From: Pyrrhosoma nymphula
Lineage: Eukaryota; Arthropoda; Insecta; Odonata; Coenagrionidae
Assembly: GCA_963573305.1 (NCBI GenBank)
Contig: OY754339.1
Span: forward strand, 5,193,941-5,257,940
Direction of reading: 5' to 3'
DNA length: 64,000 bases
The notes under the pieces are model-generated. The model worked only from the letters and a program-made list of their open reading frames with translations. It did not search any database and had not been told where the DNA came from. Below are positions 1-11,222 of this stretch, piece by piece (within the stretch, counting starts at the first letter, position 1; every line of letters starts with the position of its first letter). The translations under genes and the position numbers were made by a program.

Positions 1-391
1 TATATATGTCTGTGCTTCTATTACACTTTCGTTCACCAATAACCTTTCTCCTATAAAATCATTTTATTCCTGCCAAAAATTGTTGCCAGTAAATTAAATA
101 TTACTAGAGTTTTTGTCCTTAGAACACGTTTGACGACCCGCAGTCCTTTTTACAGAATCGCAAAAAAAACCTTCTATCGTGAAGGCAATTTCACCGTGCG
201 GCGTGAAAAAACGAGTCAATGTAGAGATTAATATGGCTATATTTATTTAATTACTGAGAATATTTGTCACATACAACTATATTTTTGCGCCATTAATGTT
301 ACAATATTTATATAATACTTCTTACAGAAGCTTAAATTAAAAAATAAAATTCGAATATGGTCTCTGTTATGACTAGGGAAATATCTCGCTC
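1..391. other. AT-rich sequence, nothing recognised
   Basis: AT-rich, with stops in all frames. No repeat, hairpin or coding signal that I can support was seen before the dispersed repeat that begins near 392. Confidence 0.5.
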
Positions 392-829
392 GGTGGCTGT
401 CGCGGTAATCGTGGGTCATTGAGTGCACATTTTAATAATTTTTTTAAGTAAGTCCAAAAATAATTCTTGGACCATATTTCGCCTGAGTGGATCTGTTTCT
501 GCGTTTGAACTCACCGTACAAGAAGTAGTGAACATTTTACAATAATTATATTTCAATATTTTCCTAAATTACAGCATGCTATGACTAGGGTTTTCGGCGC
601 GGAATTCGAAATTTAAACAAAATTATACTGAAATATGTTTTCGCGAATAATGGACTCGGCGCGTCACCTCGACATTTGTTAGCAACAGTTGTAATGACAG
701 TAAATTTACTGTTCCACTTTTATAAAAAAATCTGTAAATATTTAATCGAATTATTATGAAAAATATATTTGACGTGCCATAAGGCTAAGTGTTAAAATAG
801 CGTTCAATTGTAATAAAACCAAATCGGCG
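392..829 (+). repeat. dispersed repeat R1, copy a
   Basis: Two blocks of this stretch match, in inverted orientation, two blocks near 58-59 kb. Block 392-480 contains GGTAATCGTGGGTCATTGAG and aligns with the complement of 58977-59061. Block 601-829 contains GTGTTAAAATAG and ACCAAATCGG and aligns with the complement of 57968-58191 with scattered substitutions. The blocks are separated by 120 bp here but by 785 bp in the other copy. This looks like an old dispersed repeat or transposon remnant; no coding frame or terminal repeat was identified, so its class is unknown. Confidence 0.7.
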
Positions 830-1380
830 TGATGCAATTTTACCACTTTTGTGTATAGATGTCACTAATGAGAACACGTACGCAAAGGTTCGCGGAAATT
901 TGTTCATTAACAAAAATCGGTCCAACCACCTTGAACGGGTCTTTTCGATTGTTATTTCTCCAAGGAGAAGGTTTGGCTGAGGGTAAGTAACCCTGAAGAC
1001 GGGGTTTTACTCCTGTGGGGGAAGAAACGAGAGCGGTTTGACTCGCTGCCATAGTCCTTGAGTCGCGTGCCTCCGCTTCCTTCAAGACGCCGAGCGCATA
1101 TGGGGTGGTGGGATTCGTCTTCCCCCACTTCCCCCCCCCCCCCACACCCCTGATCCACCAACCACCCCTTGTCCCATTGTTGCAGCCCTCTCAATGGCGG
1201 GGCAATGGCTGTTCCAAAAGCATTCGAGGCCCCTCTAATCTAGTTCCCTTGTGCCAGATCCTTTTTAACAGGGAGGGGAACGGGGGCGTCAATTCTTTTA
1301 TACTCGCTTGCACCTTGAGACGGAAGGGGGGATGCATGAGGACCAAGTGGAAAGGAGCCCAGGCTGCGTTCTTTCTTACC
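830..1380. other. GC-rich stretch with C13 homopolymer
   Basis: Local GC rises from about 950. A run of 13 C lies at 1131-1143, just after a CT-rich stretch. Several open frames overlap on both strands, as expected by chance where GC is high and stop codons are rare. None resembles a known protein. Confidence 0.4.
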
Positions 1381-1530
1381 TGGTGGTCGGCTCGCGCCGA
1401 AATGTGGGGGAAGGATACGAACGTCGCGGGACCGACTGGAACAGGGTTGGGGGGGACCCCTTGCGCAAGGGGACACGGTTTCGTAGAGGAGACAGGGTCG
1501 TATGCTCGTGAGGAAAGTGGAGGGAAAGTA
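1381..1530 (+). repeat. duplicated module D, copy 1
   Basis: Aligns with 2536-2675 in the same orientation, about 1.15 kb downstream. Shared landmarks are CGAAATGTGGGGGAAGGATA near 1398, a GTCGCGGGA block, and a central palindrome CCCCTTGCGCAAGGGG at 1457-1472. Divergence is moderate, with several small indels. The class is unknown; the palindromic core could be a protein-binding site or part of a hairpin. Confidence 0.7.
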
Positions 1531-1731
1531 CCGAAGGTTTTTTAAAATTGAATAGGGCTATCTGTCCAACTCAATATACCGTGTGCCATTGACTGCCACA
1601 AGAAAAATAGCAATAATTCATGTGTACAATATTTTTATATTCACATGTAATACCTCCTCGACCTCTTTTTGATCAATAAATCGTTTTTTTTCTTCATTGA
1701 AGCTTTCGCGGCTTATAATGAGCTATGAAAC

Positions 1732-1936
1732 TGTTCGGGTGTATGCCGCGAGCTCTTCGGTGTCAGCCTGTCGTTTCGTGACCTCTGCTGGCCATTCCTT
1801 CAAGAGGGAGTAAGTGCTCACAGCCGGCCTTGTCCTAATAGGACAGTGAGTACATATTTCCCCCTGAAGTAGATCACCAGCAGGGGTCACGAAACGTCGG
1901 GCTCACACCGATGAAAACGCAGCATGCACCCGAATA
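1732..1936. mobile_element. 205-bp fold-back (long inverted repeat) element
   Basis: The left arm (1732-1791) and right arm (1877-1936) are imperfect inverted copies of about 60 bp. The arms include TTTCGTGACCTCTGCTGG and its near complement CCAGCAGGGGTCACGAAA, and also GTTCGGGTGTATGCCGCG against CGCAGCATGCACCCGAA. Pairing continues inward (CTTCAAGAGGGAGTAAGT against the region near 1850-1870) and ends at TGTCCTAATAGGACA, which is itself palindromic. The whole unit can therefore fold into one long hairpin. It is most likely a non-autonomous fold-back element or MITE. No clear target-site duplication was found. Confidence 0.65.
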
Positions 1937-2535
1937 CTTTTACAGCAATTATTTTTTACTTCGGGAGAAGATGGGCATTGGGAAAAAAATGGATTGTTAT
2001 TACCTCGTCGAAAAATGTTTCTCAACAGCATATTTGTTTCTTCAAGGATTTCAGAGTATTAATTTTGGGAAAGAAAGTGTGATTATTTCTGTCCAAAATA
2101 GATACTTTTAAGCCCTCGAGAAAAAAATCTGCATTTGTGGAACGTTTGCCATGAGGTAATAAGACCTATTATTTCCCAAGACCTAGCTTCTCCCGAAGAA
2201 AAAGTGGAATACTTTTATATATTAACATTATGATGCACAGATATGGATAATTAACCCTATATAATAATATGCAGGGCAGCGCAGAATAAACTATTGACAA
2301 CGAACCAGTTTCCAAGCGCTAACCCAATAATTAAGCTCTTGTGGCTGGGCCCCGAAAGGAAACGGCGTGAAGGGGATGTATGCATATCACCTAGATGATT
2401 TATATTTTTTTTCATGAGGTGACAGGTATTTGCAAACATTATGGCAAACGACATTGAAAAAAGTTTCCATCCACTTACAGTTCATAGTTATGTGATGCAG
2501 AGGTCCCTAATATGTATTTAAATGGCGGTATTTAG
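1937..2535. other. AT-rich spacer
   Basis: AT-rich, containing only short unassigned open frames. Nothing recognised. Confidence 0.4.
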
Positions 2536-2675
2536 TTGTGGTTGGTTCCCCGAAATGTGGGAGAAGGATACAATGTCGCGGGAAGAACTAGGGAATGGAT
2601 GAGGTCCCCTTGCGCAAGGGAACAGGGTCACATGGACGAGATAGGGTTGTGTGTTCGTAGGGGAGGGAGCGAAGA
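2536..2675 (+). repeat. duplicated module D, copy 2
   Basis: Second copy of the module at 1381-1530, in the same orientation, with the core CCCCTTGCGCAAGGG retained at about 2607-2620. It is followed by a moderately GC-rich segment to about 2970 that carries overlapping open frames of no recognisable family. Confidence 0.7.
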
Positions 2676-4689
2676 TAGCATGTCCTCAACGAACGTCCAC
2701 CCGCGAAGCTGCCTTGTCCATGCTGGCCCCCTGAAATGCCTCATCGCTGCGATGAACACGCCGAGAGGTTCGTGTGTGCATTTGGAAGAATTGGGAGAGG
2801 GCCTTTCCTTCCTTATTCTCCAGTCCGGTGCACACACGGCTCTCCTAAACTCTCCGCAGGGGGGCCGTGTCCGAAATGTGTCGACCAGAGAACAAACGCG
2901 TGGATTGAAATGTTTTCCGTAAGTCCTCTCAAAACGGAGGTCACTCCCTCTCAACGAACTCGTCACTAATTCTCCCCATTTATCTCTCGGACCGTCTCAC
3001 CCATCGACACTTACTTTTCAGCAAGCTCGTCGCTTTTTTGTAAATGAACTTTCACACCTTAAAGCGCACTGGCTCTCATTTTACCAATGGAGACAGATAC
3101 GTATCGTAAAATACTTTTGACCTTTAGGTGATACTCCGCATCCAATTTGGAAAAAAAGTTTAATTGCGCTCAGAGGATCATGCTGGAGAATTGTATGCAT
3201 TAGAATGTGCTTTTTCCATACATGGATCAAAATAATGTATGTAGTACGTTATGAGAATCGCACCACCACCAGACTGATTTGCAGTACTAAACGATTACGC
3301 GAAGCCCAAAAAATTAAATGACAGAGGCGTCATAGGTTGTTTTGGCATCATATTCTAATCTCATCAATTAGTTGTCGTAGATAATGAAAATGTGATGCAT
3401 AGTTACCCGATGGAGGGGATACTTTTAATCGCAAAAATAAACTAATAAATCTTTAGACGGTGTTTCAACAACGGTAAGCTAATAATTATGTTCTAATAGC
3501 ATTTAACTATTGCTACAAATACTTTTTATTCCAAAATGATGGCCCGTGCAATCGTTAAGCCATTTTCTTAATAAAACAACTCAGAATAACGGTATTAAAT
3601 TTGAAAAATAAAATTATCAAATCCTAGACAAGCAATTTCATATAATTTATAATGTAATGATATGAATAAAATCGAAGGCAGCTCGAATTCATTGCTATTT
3701 ATTCCGAGAGCTGAGAAAACTGATTACTTTCACTTAAAACTTAGATTTCACATATTGTCTGCCAGATATCGGGGAATCATACAATATTGCACAGCACTCT
3801 ACATTTATGAGGGAAGAAAAATTTATTTGACATGCAGAGAGGTCTTGATAATCCAGCTAGAACTTGAAAAAATTCCGTTATCGAGATGAATCCATTCGGA
3901 GCCGAACTCAGCAATAACAGAGCTTGATGCGGATGTGAAAAGTCCACTCTTTCACACTCGAACAGTTTTCAGAAGCTTTAAGTACTCTTAAGCTCGCAAA
4001 CCAGACAGGATTCACGACCACAAAAAAATTTGCGAGCCCAGCCTTATCTCCGCGTGAACCACTCAATTCGACGGCTGCAGACTACTGGCTGTTAGTTCCC
4101 CAAAACAAAATTTCAGCTTCGCAACAGCCCCAACCATTTCAATTTTGGGCTCTGAACGAAATGCGGAAAATATGAAAACGCAGAATGACGAAAACACTCG
4201 TCCCAAAGGACCTGGAGATTTGACTGAGGGCCTAGAAGAGAAGTTCGAATTAACCGGAAGTGCACTCCACAGCAAACCAATTGGTTTTCTCGCAGTATTC
4301 ACGCATTTCTAACCTAGAATGGACCAAACAAGGCCCAACAAATAGATCGATATGATTGCACAGAAACCCATAGAGTTGAATTTCACGCTATGGACGTATC
4401 TGTTCGTTTACTCGATCAAAGAGTTTCCGTTGCCGATGGAAGTTAGATGTGACGCGCGAGATTTAAAGTGGAAAACCAGTTACAATTTAGATAGATAGTA
4501 GGATCACGTATGTGAAGAGAACACATTTAGCACCTAAGCAAAACCGGAAGCAAAGGCTCCGCAGTTCACAGGAGCTGAATAATTTAACTGCTAGAACGTT
4601 AACTCTTGGGGCGGCCAATTCTTGTCCACTCCACTGACACTTATGAGTTAAAGAATAGAGGGTTAATGGCTAGTGAAGATTGAATTTAT
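2676..4689. other. unassigned, mostly AT-rich
   Basis: From 2970 on the sequence is AT-rich with short open frames only (for example 75 codons at 3662-3889). No homology, inverted termini or tandem structure was noticed. Confidence 0.4.
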
Positions 4690-4727
4690 CGTTTATCACA
4701 CGGTTTTTTTTAAATTTGTGATAAACG
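4690..4727. repeat. short hairpin
   Basis: Perfect 11-bp inverted repeat CGTTTATCACA (4690-4700) and TGTGATAAACG (4717-4727) around a 16-base AT-rich loop. Isolated, with no neighbouring gene to link it to. Confidence 0.6.
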
Positions 4728-6715
4728 AGTTTTTTCGAGAAATTTCGAGTTCATTTTTGAGAGAGTTAAAGTTAGACCATTCGATTATTTTCACTTATAA
4801 TCGCTTTGCTTACGTGTCATTCCCCACTTGAAAACTTTTCTTTGCAGCTTTGTTAGTCGAAGATTTAACGCTCAAACTTTTGAGTTTGTAAAATACAAAC
4901 GCTCGCTAATAAATAAAATCAACATGGAAAAACACTGTCTTCGATTTTTCACATTTTCAGCAAAATGTCTCCATGTGTTAATTATTCTAAATAACCAATA
5001 AAATTGACAACCACCGCTAGATTCATTTCCCTACACATGGATCAAATCTTCAATTGGTCGTTGAATTTTTATCTCGATTGGTAAAACATTTCGTTCCATA
5101 GAGCTGGTTTTACCTCGGATTTGTTGCACGTTTTACACATAATTTTTCCTTGAGAAACAGACATTGAAAATAAAATAATGGCTGGGAACGTCTGCAGATC
5201 AATTTCAAACATATGATCAATTGTGAAACATCTCTCATCATCAAACAAAACTAACAGACAGTTACATTTGGTTTAAAGCGACATTTTTTGGAATAGAAGC
5301 TTGCTCTACGACTGATTTTGTAAAGTATTTTCTTCCGTAAAATTTACCCTCCGCGACAGGCAGGGAAGCTGCCAGGGGAAACGGCTGCAGCTTTATCCCT
5401 CCCTAAACCGAGCATCTGAAAAAAATAATAACGGGGCGTCTTGAGACAAGGAAACATCAGACGACGTGACTTGCAGATCAGACTTATGCGCAAAAAAATT
5501 AGTTTTTGGCGACGGAAGGGGCAGCGTCCTTTCCGAGTCTGGCACTGATGAAAGAGAATGTAGAGAGGAAGTGTGGTCGGTCACCCCCTTCCATACACCT
5601 CCCACGAAGAAGAGTGACCTCGTCATTGTCGGCAAAGGCTAAAGGACCGGAGAAACCCCACGGTCTAACACTTTGACCCTTCGATTATTAGCAGGGAGTC
5701 GCAGACGAAAAAAAATCACCGCGCCAGACAATACACCTTATAACCCTTTAGCGCATCGCGGACAATGGGAGCAGACAAAAAGGAGAGCGGAGTGACCACG
5801 GCGGTAGTCTAGTGCGGCGGGAACTGGTGGAAAGGGGGTTCTGCGGCCAGAGTTATGGACTCCTTGGACGCTGACGTCATTCTCTTCATGGCCTTTCTAG
5901 CCTCTCCCGCTAGACGCACGATGAGATGGCTAAAAACCTTGGGACAATAATCCGCGGATAATTACATTGGGGCACTTCATACATGGTTTGCTCAGCCTCT
6001 TTCCAGGAGAGTGGTACAGTGACCCCCCCCCCCTCCCTTTCCAAGGTACTGGACGCATTATCTGCCCGGAGTAGGACAAACGGCGATTCACATGCAAATC
6101 AGATACGCGCTCTTCATCCGACACAAAACACGAATGGAGAGTCGCACCTTGCCTTAAATTGTTTTCTTTAACTTGATCTAAGAACTTCAAAGCTCCCGCC
6201 CTCTTTTGATCGTAAGGGGCTAAAGTTTTTCATGTCTCAGTCCGCCTCAAGCCACGGTAAAGGAAAGGTGATGCACAGGTAGGAATGCAATACGATGTAA
6301 GAGAATGTCACCCTGAAAGAAGGAATTAGGCTTTCCATACTTCAAACGGCTTGACTCGGGCAATGAAAAGTAATGTCATCAAGGAAGTGACAAAATGAAG
6401 TCAATTCAGCGTTACTACACGCTTCGTATAATTACAGAGTATTGTAAAATGTCATGAGTTGACATCTTAACTTTTTACTACTATCAAAACGTTGAGTTAT
6501 GTTCCATTATGCTACTTTCACATTTTCAGAATACTTAACACTGATTTGAGATGCTTCATTTGCTGAGGATCTCACAGTATAACCAAGGATTAAATGGGGG
6601 AGAGAATAAGTTTATAACGAAAGTTTCAAAGAGTTTTCATTTGGTATGGAAGTATTTTAGAAATTAAAATAATTTTGCAGTGCGCTTGGTAGGTAACTTG
6701 TCAGGTAAAGGATTT
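4728..6715. other. unassigned; GC-richer patch 5.3-6.2 kb with a CRE-like site
   Basis: The first 600 bp are AT-rich. From about 5340 to 6200 the GC content is higher. A perfect TGACGTCA (CRE/ATF-type palindrome) lies at 5872-5879, and a C9 run lies near 6023. Open frames of 60-86 codons here resemble nothing known. The patch might be regulatory, but this rests on composition and one 8-bp motif only. Confidence 0.3.
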
Positions 6716-6950
6716 CATGAATACTAACGGAAGAAGGGTGGGGAGAAACCCGGCGGCGGCATTATCCTCCTATTTACGAAAAGCGCAAAGGGCACCACGG
6801 ATTAACGTTCCATCCAAAGGATACTTGAAGTGCTCTCCACTGGATACTCAAGTGCAGATCGGGATTCACCGAAAAATCTCCGCAACCGCCGGGATTCAAA
6901 CTCGTGTCCTCGGAATGGGAAGCCAATAGTCGACCACGCCAAACCGATCC
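6716..6950 (-). mobile_element. tRNA-derived SINE (copy 1)
   Basis: Read on the minus strand, a tRNA-like head runs from about 6950 with an A-box-like TGGCGTGGTCGA and a B box GAGTTTGAATCCC (complement of 6891-6903). It is followed by a body that ends near 6716. The distal body, with TTAATCCGTGGTG then GCCGCCGGGTTTCTCCCCACC, closely parallels the tail at 45128-45250 (CTAAACTGTGGTC and GACGCCGGGTTTCTCTCCACC). A shared internal-promoter head and a shared body at two unlinked sites support a SINE transcribed by RNA polymerase III and mobilised by a LINE. No poly(A) tail or clear target-site duplication was identified. Confidence 0.7.
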
Positions 6951-7239
6951 CCACAGAGAAAGTAAGGTGTGCAAATTTCCCAACAAGTAGGCACTTATCA
7001 TTCACCTTGAATCAAATAGCTAGGAGTAAATAGTGACACGCACGTTAGAAGTAAGTGCGAAATACGATCCATGATCGAAATTTCATGAATAATACACCGC
7101 TTCCTTTCTTAAGTTAATGGAGACGAACAGTCCTTTTAATTCAGGAATACCTCCAAGATAACATCGCCGCCGAATATTTTCGAGATGGCAGCTGTTAAGG
7201 TATTCGCGTAAAAGGAACCAGCGAATTTAGAGCCGTATC
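6951..7239. other. unassigned spacer
   Basis: Mixed composition. Nothing recognised. Confidence 0.4.
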
Positions 7240-8480
7240 TCAGGTTAGCTATCGCCCTTTGGAAGGGCCCGCGTATACCCTGTGGAGGGAGCGAAGGACG
7301 GCTCGGATCTCGGAATTTCGCGCTCGGGAGACCAAAGGGGAGTAGTAAAAGGTCGGTTCCCTTCACCCGAGGTCCCTTCCCCTCTTCGTGGACTCATCCA
7401 GACTTTTTCATCCGGACTCGAACCGGTCGCTGGGAAGGTCGAAAACAGGAAGGAAGCGCATGGAAAATGGAAGCGGAGGAAGCCGACGGAAGGATTCCCT
7501 TCGCCAAACTCCTCACACTCCTGTCACCATCGCAACCAACCCACCCGACTATACTACTCCCTTGCCCTGATCACAATGAAAGGAAGAGGACAACGGAATG
7601 GAAGAACGGGGAGTGGGGAGGGAAGGGGAGGACGTGAATCTCACCCCATCCCCAAGGCAAGCAAGGGACGCACCCTGTCTCCCCCCACACCGAACCCCTC
7701 CCTAGAATCCCCAACAATCCCTTCTCCAAAAATCCAGCCTTTCCCTTCCTTCAAAAATCCCTCGACACTCACACCACGTATCCTTTATACATCCCCCCCC
7801 AACCTTCGTACCCTTCCCCCACCATCACACTCCCCCATCCCCTGGCAGAAGGAAAGGGAACGCGGAAAAAAAATGTCTGAAGGGCCAAACAAAGGACTGC
7901 TTTCCGAGTGATGTACTGCACACCATGGCGTCTTCCAATGCGTGCGTTTGTGCATGTGTGTGTGTGTGTGTGCTAGCGCGACCTGTGACGTAAAGGTGGA
8001 CTTCTGGTTGGGAGAAGGAGGAGGAACAGAAAACGGTCGTCGGTTTGAATTTTGCCATCTCAATACTCCTGGCCAGGGTGCCGCTCCCCCTAGTGCGGAC
8101 CAATCCCTCAGAGGATGTGAGGGTGCGACTGTGCAATGGGAAATGGCACAATGTTTCGGTTTGCCACTTTTTTTATTTCAAGAAAAAAGGGTCATCAGGG
8201 AATCGTAAAAATTCTTTCACGCAGAATCCCTTCCCTTTGACCTCAAGGGGTCAGGGAGGGACCGCACGGGCATGTAATTCATTTTCCCTTCGGAGCCATT
8301 GATTGAATCATCGCCTTCCGACGATAACAATGGCACCAAGTCGATAAATTTATTTCCGATTACCACTCTCCCCCAAACATATCCACTGGCTGCAGATGCG
8401 CAGCGGGAAACTGATTCTTATCGATGGAAAGGTCTTTTGATTCCACCGCGAAGTCCCGATGGTACTTATGCTACAACGCA
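7240..8480. other. GC- and CT-rich island with the longest open frame of the window
   Basis: GC-rich, with long C and CT tracts between 7670 and 7850 and a (TG)n tract near 7955-7972. The longest open frame in the window (7282-7911 plus, 209 codons) lies here. Its product would be dominated by Pro, Ser, Arg, Gly and Lys with no recognisable domain, which is typical of translated CT-rich sequence. A tRNA-like B box (GGTTCGAGTCC on the minus strand, near 7420) has no A box at the right distance. It may be a CpG-rich regulatory island or untranslated exon. Coding potential is doubtful. Confidence 0.3.
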
Positions 8481-10374
8481 GCGATGAAAGGCCTCCCTTA
8501 ATGGAATTTTAATGGATTGGCACGCACACAAGGCCAATGAGACCAATTCTAGTGTACCCTACACAATCCGCAAGAAATCCTGCATTTGCAAAAATAATCA
8601 CATCACATCAAGGTTAACATTAAGAGACATTCATAAGTTTCATTACATATTCATTTATCGGTACAACATATTTTAGCACGTAAATGAAGATTTTCTGTTG
8701 ACTTTATCATTAATTTCATAATCCCGTAGCACATATACGTCCGAAGTTAAGTTCAAAATGCAATATTTTCAGGCTTTGCTCTTTGTAAGTGAGTCACATT
8801 AAATCATGCATCAATTTTTTAACTCCACACCTTTTCACTCTCACCGACCATGGCATTGACATGCATTGTCATTATCACGACTTGATAACGGCATTGACAA
8901 AGTGATTTCAACTTACAAAGTGATATATCACTTATAAACCCGTAATTCTCAAGGCTCGACACGTTTACTATGAACAGGGATGTGTGAATTGAATACCGAT
9001 GTTGAACATTCTCTAAAACAGAAAGAGAATATATTTCCTTAAAAATCGCAAAAATTAGGTGCACTTTACCGTTGAGAGATGACATCGTAAAATGGACTTG
9101 CTAGTGGGCTGAAACTAGTGACGTAGAACAAATCTAATATGACATCGAAGTTTGTGCCCACTAACCACGACCAAGTTAAAATTATTTAAAAATAAAAGAT
9201 TAAGAAGTGTTCATACATCGTCAATGAAACAGCTACGTCATCATGGGTCCAGTGGTGTCAACAAGGTGCAGTCGAGACTTGATGAAGCGTCAATATACTT
9301 CTCTTGGATGACTATAAGTCATCTTCGACACTTGAGCCGACTAGAATAGGGAGCAATATGACTTGCTCCACTCAAGACATCATTAATCACAACCCCACAC
9401 ATGCTCCTGGCCGGAAATACAAGGTCGCCGATGCATTATTCGCTCACTCCATTGCCGTAAATGTCGGTCGTTAACATAAATTTTGACGCCACCTGCACTG
9501 TAGGCCGCCGCCCCTTCCACGGACTTTGCCAAGAATTAAGCTCCTTAAGAAAATGAAAAAAATTCATTTCTCTCATCGGGGTATTTGTAAATCGATAAAA
9601 TTTACATTTATAAGCAGTGAATATGAAACAAGATGACTCAATCAAACCGAAGAATGTATCCTCTCATAATTTAAAGTAAGATGACAAAAATCTTTCAAAT
9701 TATGCTAAAAAGTCGTTTTGTAAATAAGGCCATCAGCATTAACTCCATTAAGTGACGAATGCTGCACTTCAGCAGAAAATACCATTGAACGCTTAAGTTA
9801 ACAAAATTACGGAAAGTTGATTTTAAATTTGCTGAAATGTGTGAAACCCCGATTTTACCAGTATTACGAACAATTTCTCTAAATTTACTCAATCAAGAGC
9901 AGTGAATAAATTCCGAAATTGATTAGAAATGCGTACATTTTCCGAATTGGCTCCTCACGAATCAATCGTTTCCTCAGCAGTAGTTCAACTTGTGAACGGT
10001 GAATTAATTCCTGAACAGCTGTAAGTTATATCTCCATTGAATTCCAAAACTCTTCCAGGAGTTTTCAGTAGGTAACCCTAAGGTTGAAAATATGATTTGA
10101 AACTGGATTCATGGGATGATTACAATCATACGTACATACGACCATGCTTGTGCTGGGACGGGCGCCATTCATACCTAAAACGACCCTGCTAATTCTAGTC
10201 TAATGAAAGCGTTGGACGAAGTTCCATAGATATGCCAAAGAACTGGTCGAACAACATTACAAAATTAAGAATAAAATAATTCAAGCATATTTCAATGCTG
10301 CCACCTCTTCAACACAAAATGTCTCTAATTTTCGAGATCGAGCATTGAATAATAGAGGAATTTTGAATATATAA
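8481..10374. other. AT-rich, nothing recognised
   Basis: AT-rich, with short random open frames only. No repeat structure was noticed. Confidence 0.4.
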
Positions 10375-11222
10375 TTAAGTTTTCGATCGAGTCTGATGTC
10401 CGCCAAGCATTACACATCTTTTTCTTTCTCTCCCCGTCAATGACCCTTGAAGCCACCCCCAGCACATGGGAAAGGGATGGTCTATAATTCCATGGGGCGA
10501 CTTTAAGTTAACTGGCATGGTACATACATACCACGGCTTCATATGCATAATATCCCATCTCCACCTCCCGGCAGGGTACCATCTTCTGCTTCCTCTCCCC
10601 CGCCTTATCCCAAACTCATTTCCCTCCGACAAACTTCCTCCTTCTTTGACGCAGACAACAGCACGCGACAAAGAATACCCCCAGTCTCATTCTCCACGCA
10701 AGCGGGTCCCCCACCCTTCGAACACCCCCTCTGGCCTACTCTCTTCGCAACCGTTCCGTCACCGAACAATACAGCGACCCCTCCTCCACTACCTTCTTAT
10801 TCTTCGTCTCCGCGTCCCACCTGCAGAAAGTTGCCAAGGAGCAGTCAGTCGACGGGTTCCGCCCATCGAAGGCGGGCCCGTTGCCCTCCTCGCAATGGGA
10901 AATACCACACGGTCCCGTGAACGCATTCGTGAGAGCATGTGATGGAAGGTGATGGAGGGGCGGTCCAAGACGGGCCAACTCTCCAAGGCACGCTTCCGAG
11001 CAGAGATTTATTCCTTCTGCCGTCTTCTGGGTCGGCACGCGCCAAACGGTCGCGGGACTCAAGACGGCCGTTGACGGAAAAAAATAAACGTGCACCGGCC
11101 CTTTTATTCTTCCAGCTTGCACTCCGGAGGCCACAGGTGCGAGCGACTGGTTCACCCATGATCCCTCAGGGCATTATGCTAGGCCAAAAATACTTCCACC
11201 CACCACTGCCAACATTTTTTTA
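10375..11222. other. GC-rich island with overlapping open frames
   Basis: Open frames overlap on both strands (for example 158 codons plus at 10466-10942 and 139 codons minus at 10736-11155). None has a recognisable domain. Overlap on both strands is best explained by high GC reducing stop-codon frequency. CpG dinucleotides are frequent, so an unmethylated CpG-rich element is possible. Confidence 0.3.

Noticed and set aside
7282..7911. 209-codon open frame, the longest of the window, as a gene
   Set aside because: It runs through CT-rich low-complexity sequence, has no recognisable domain, overlaps other frames and shows no supporting start or splice context.
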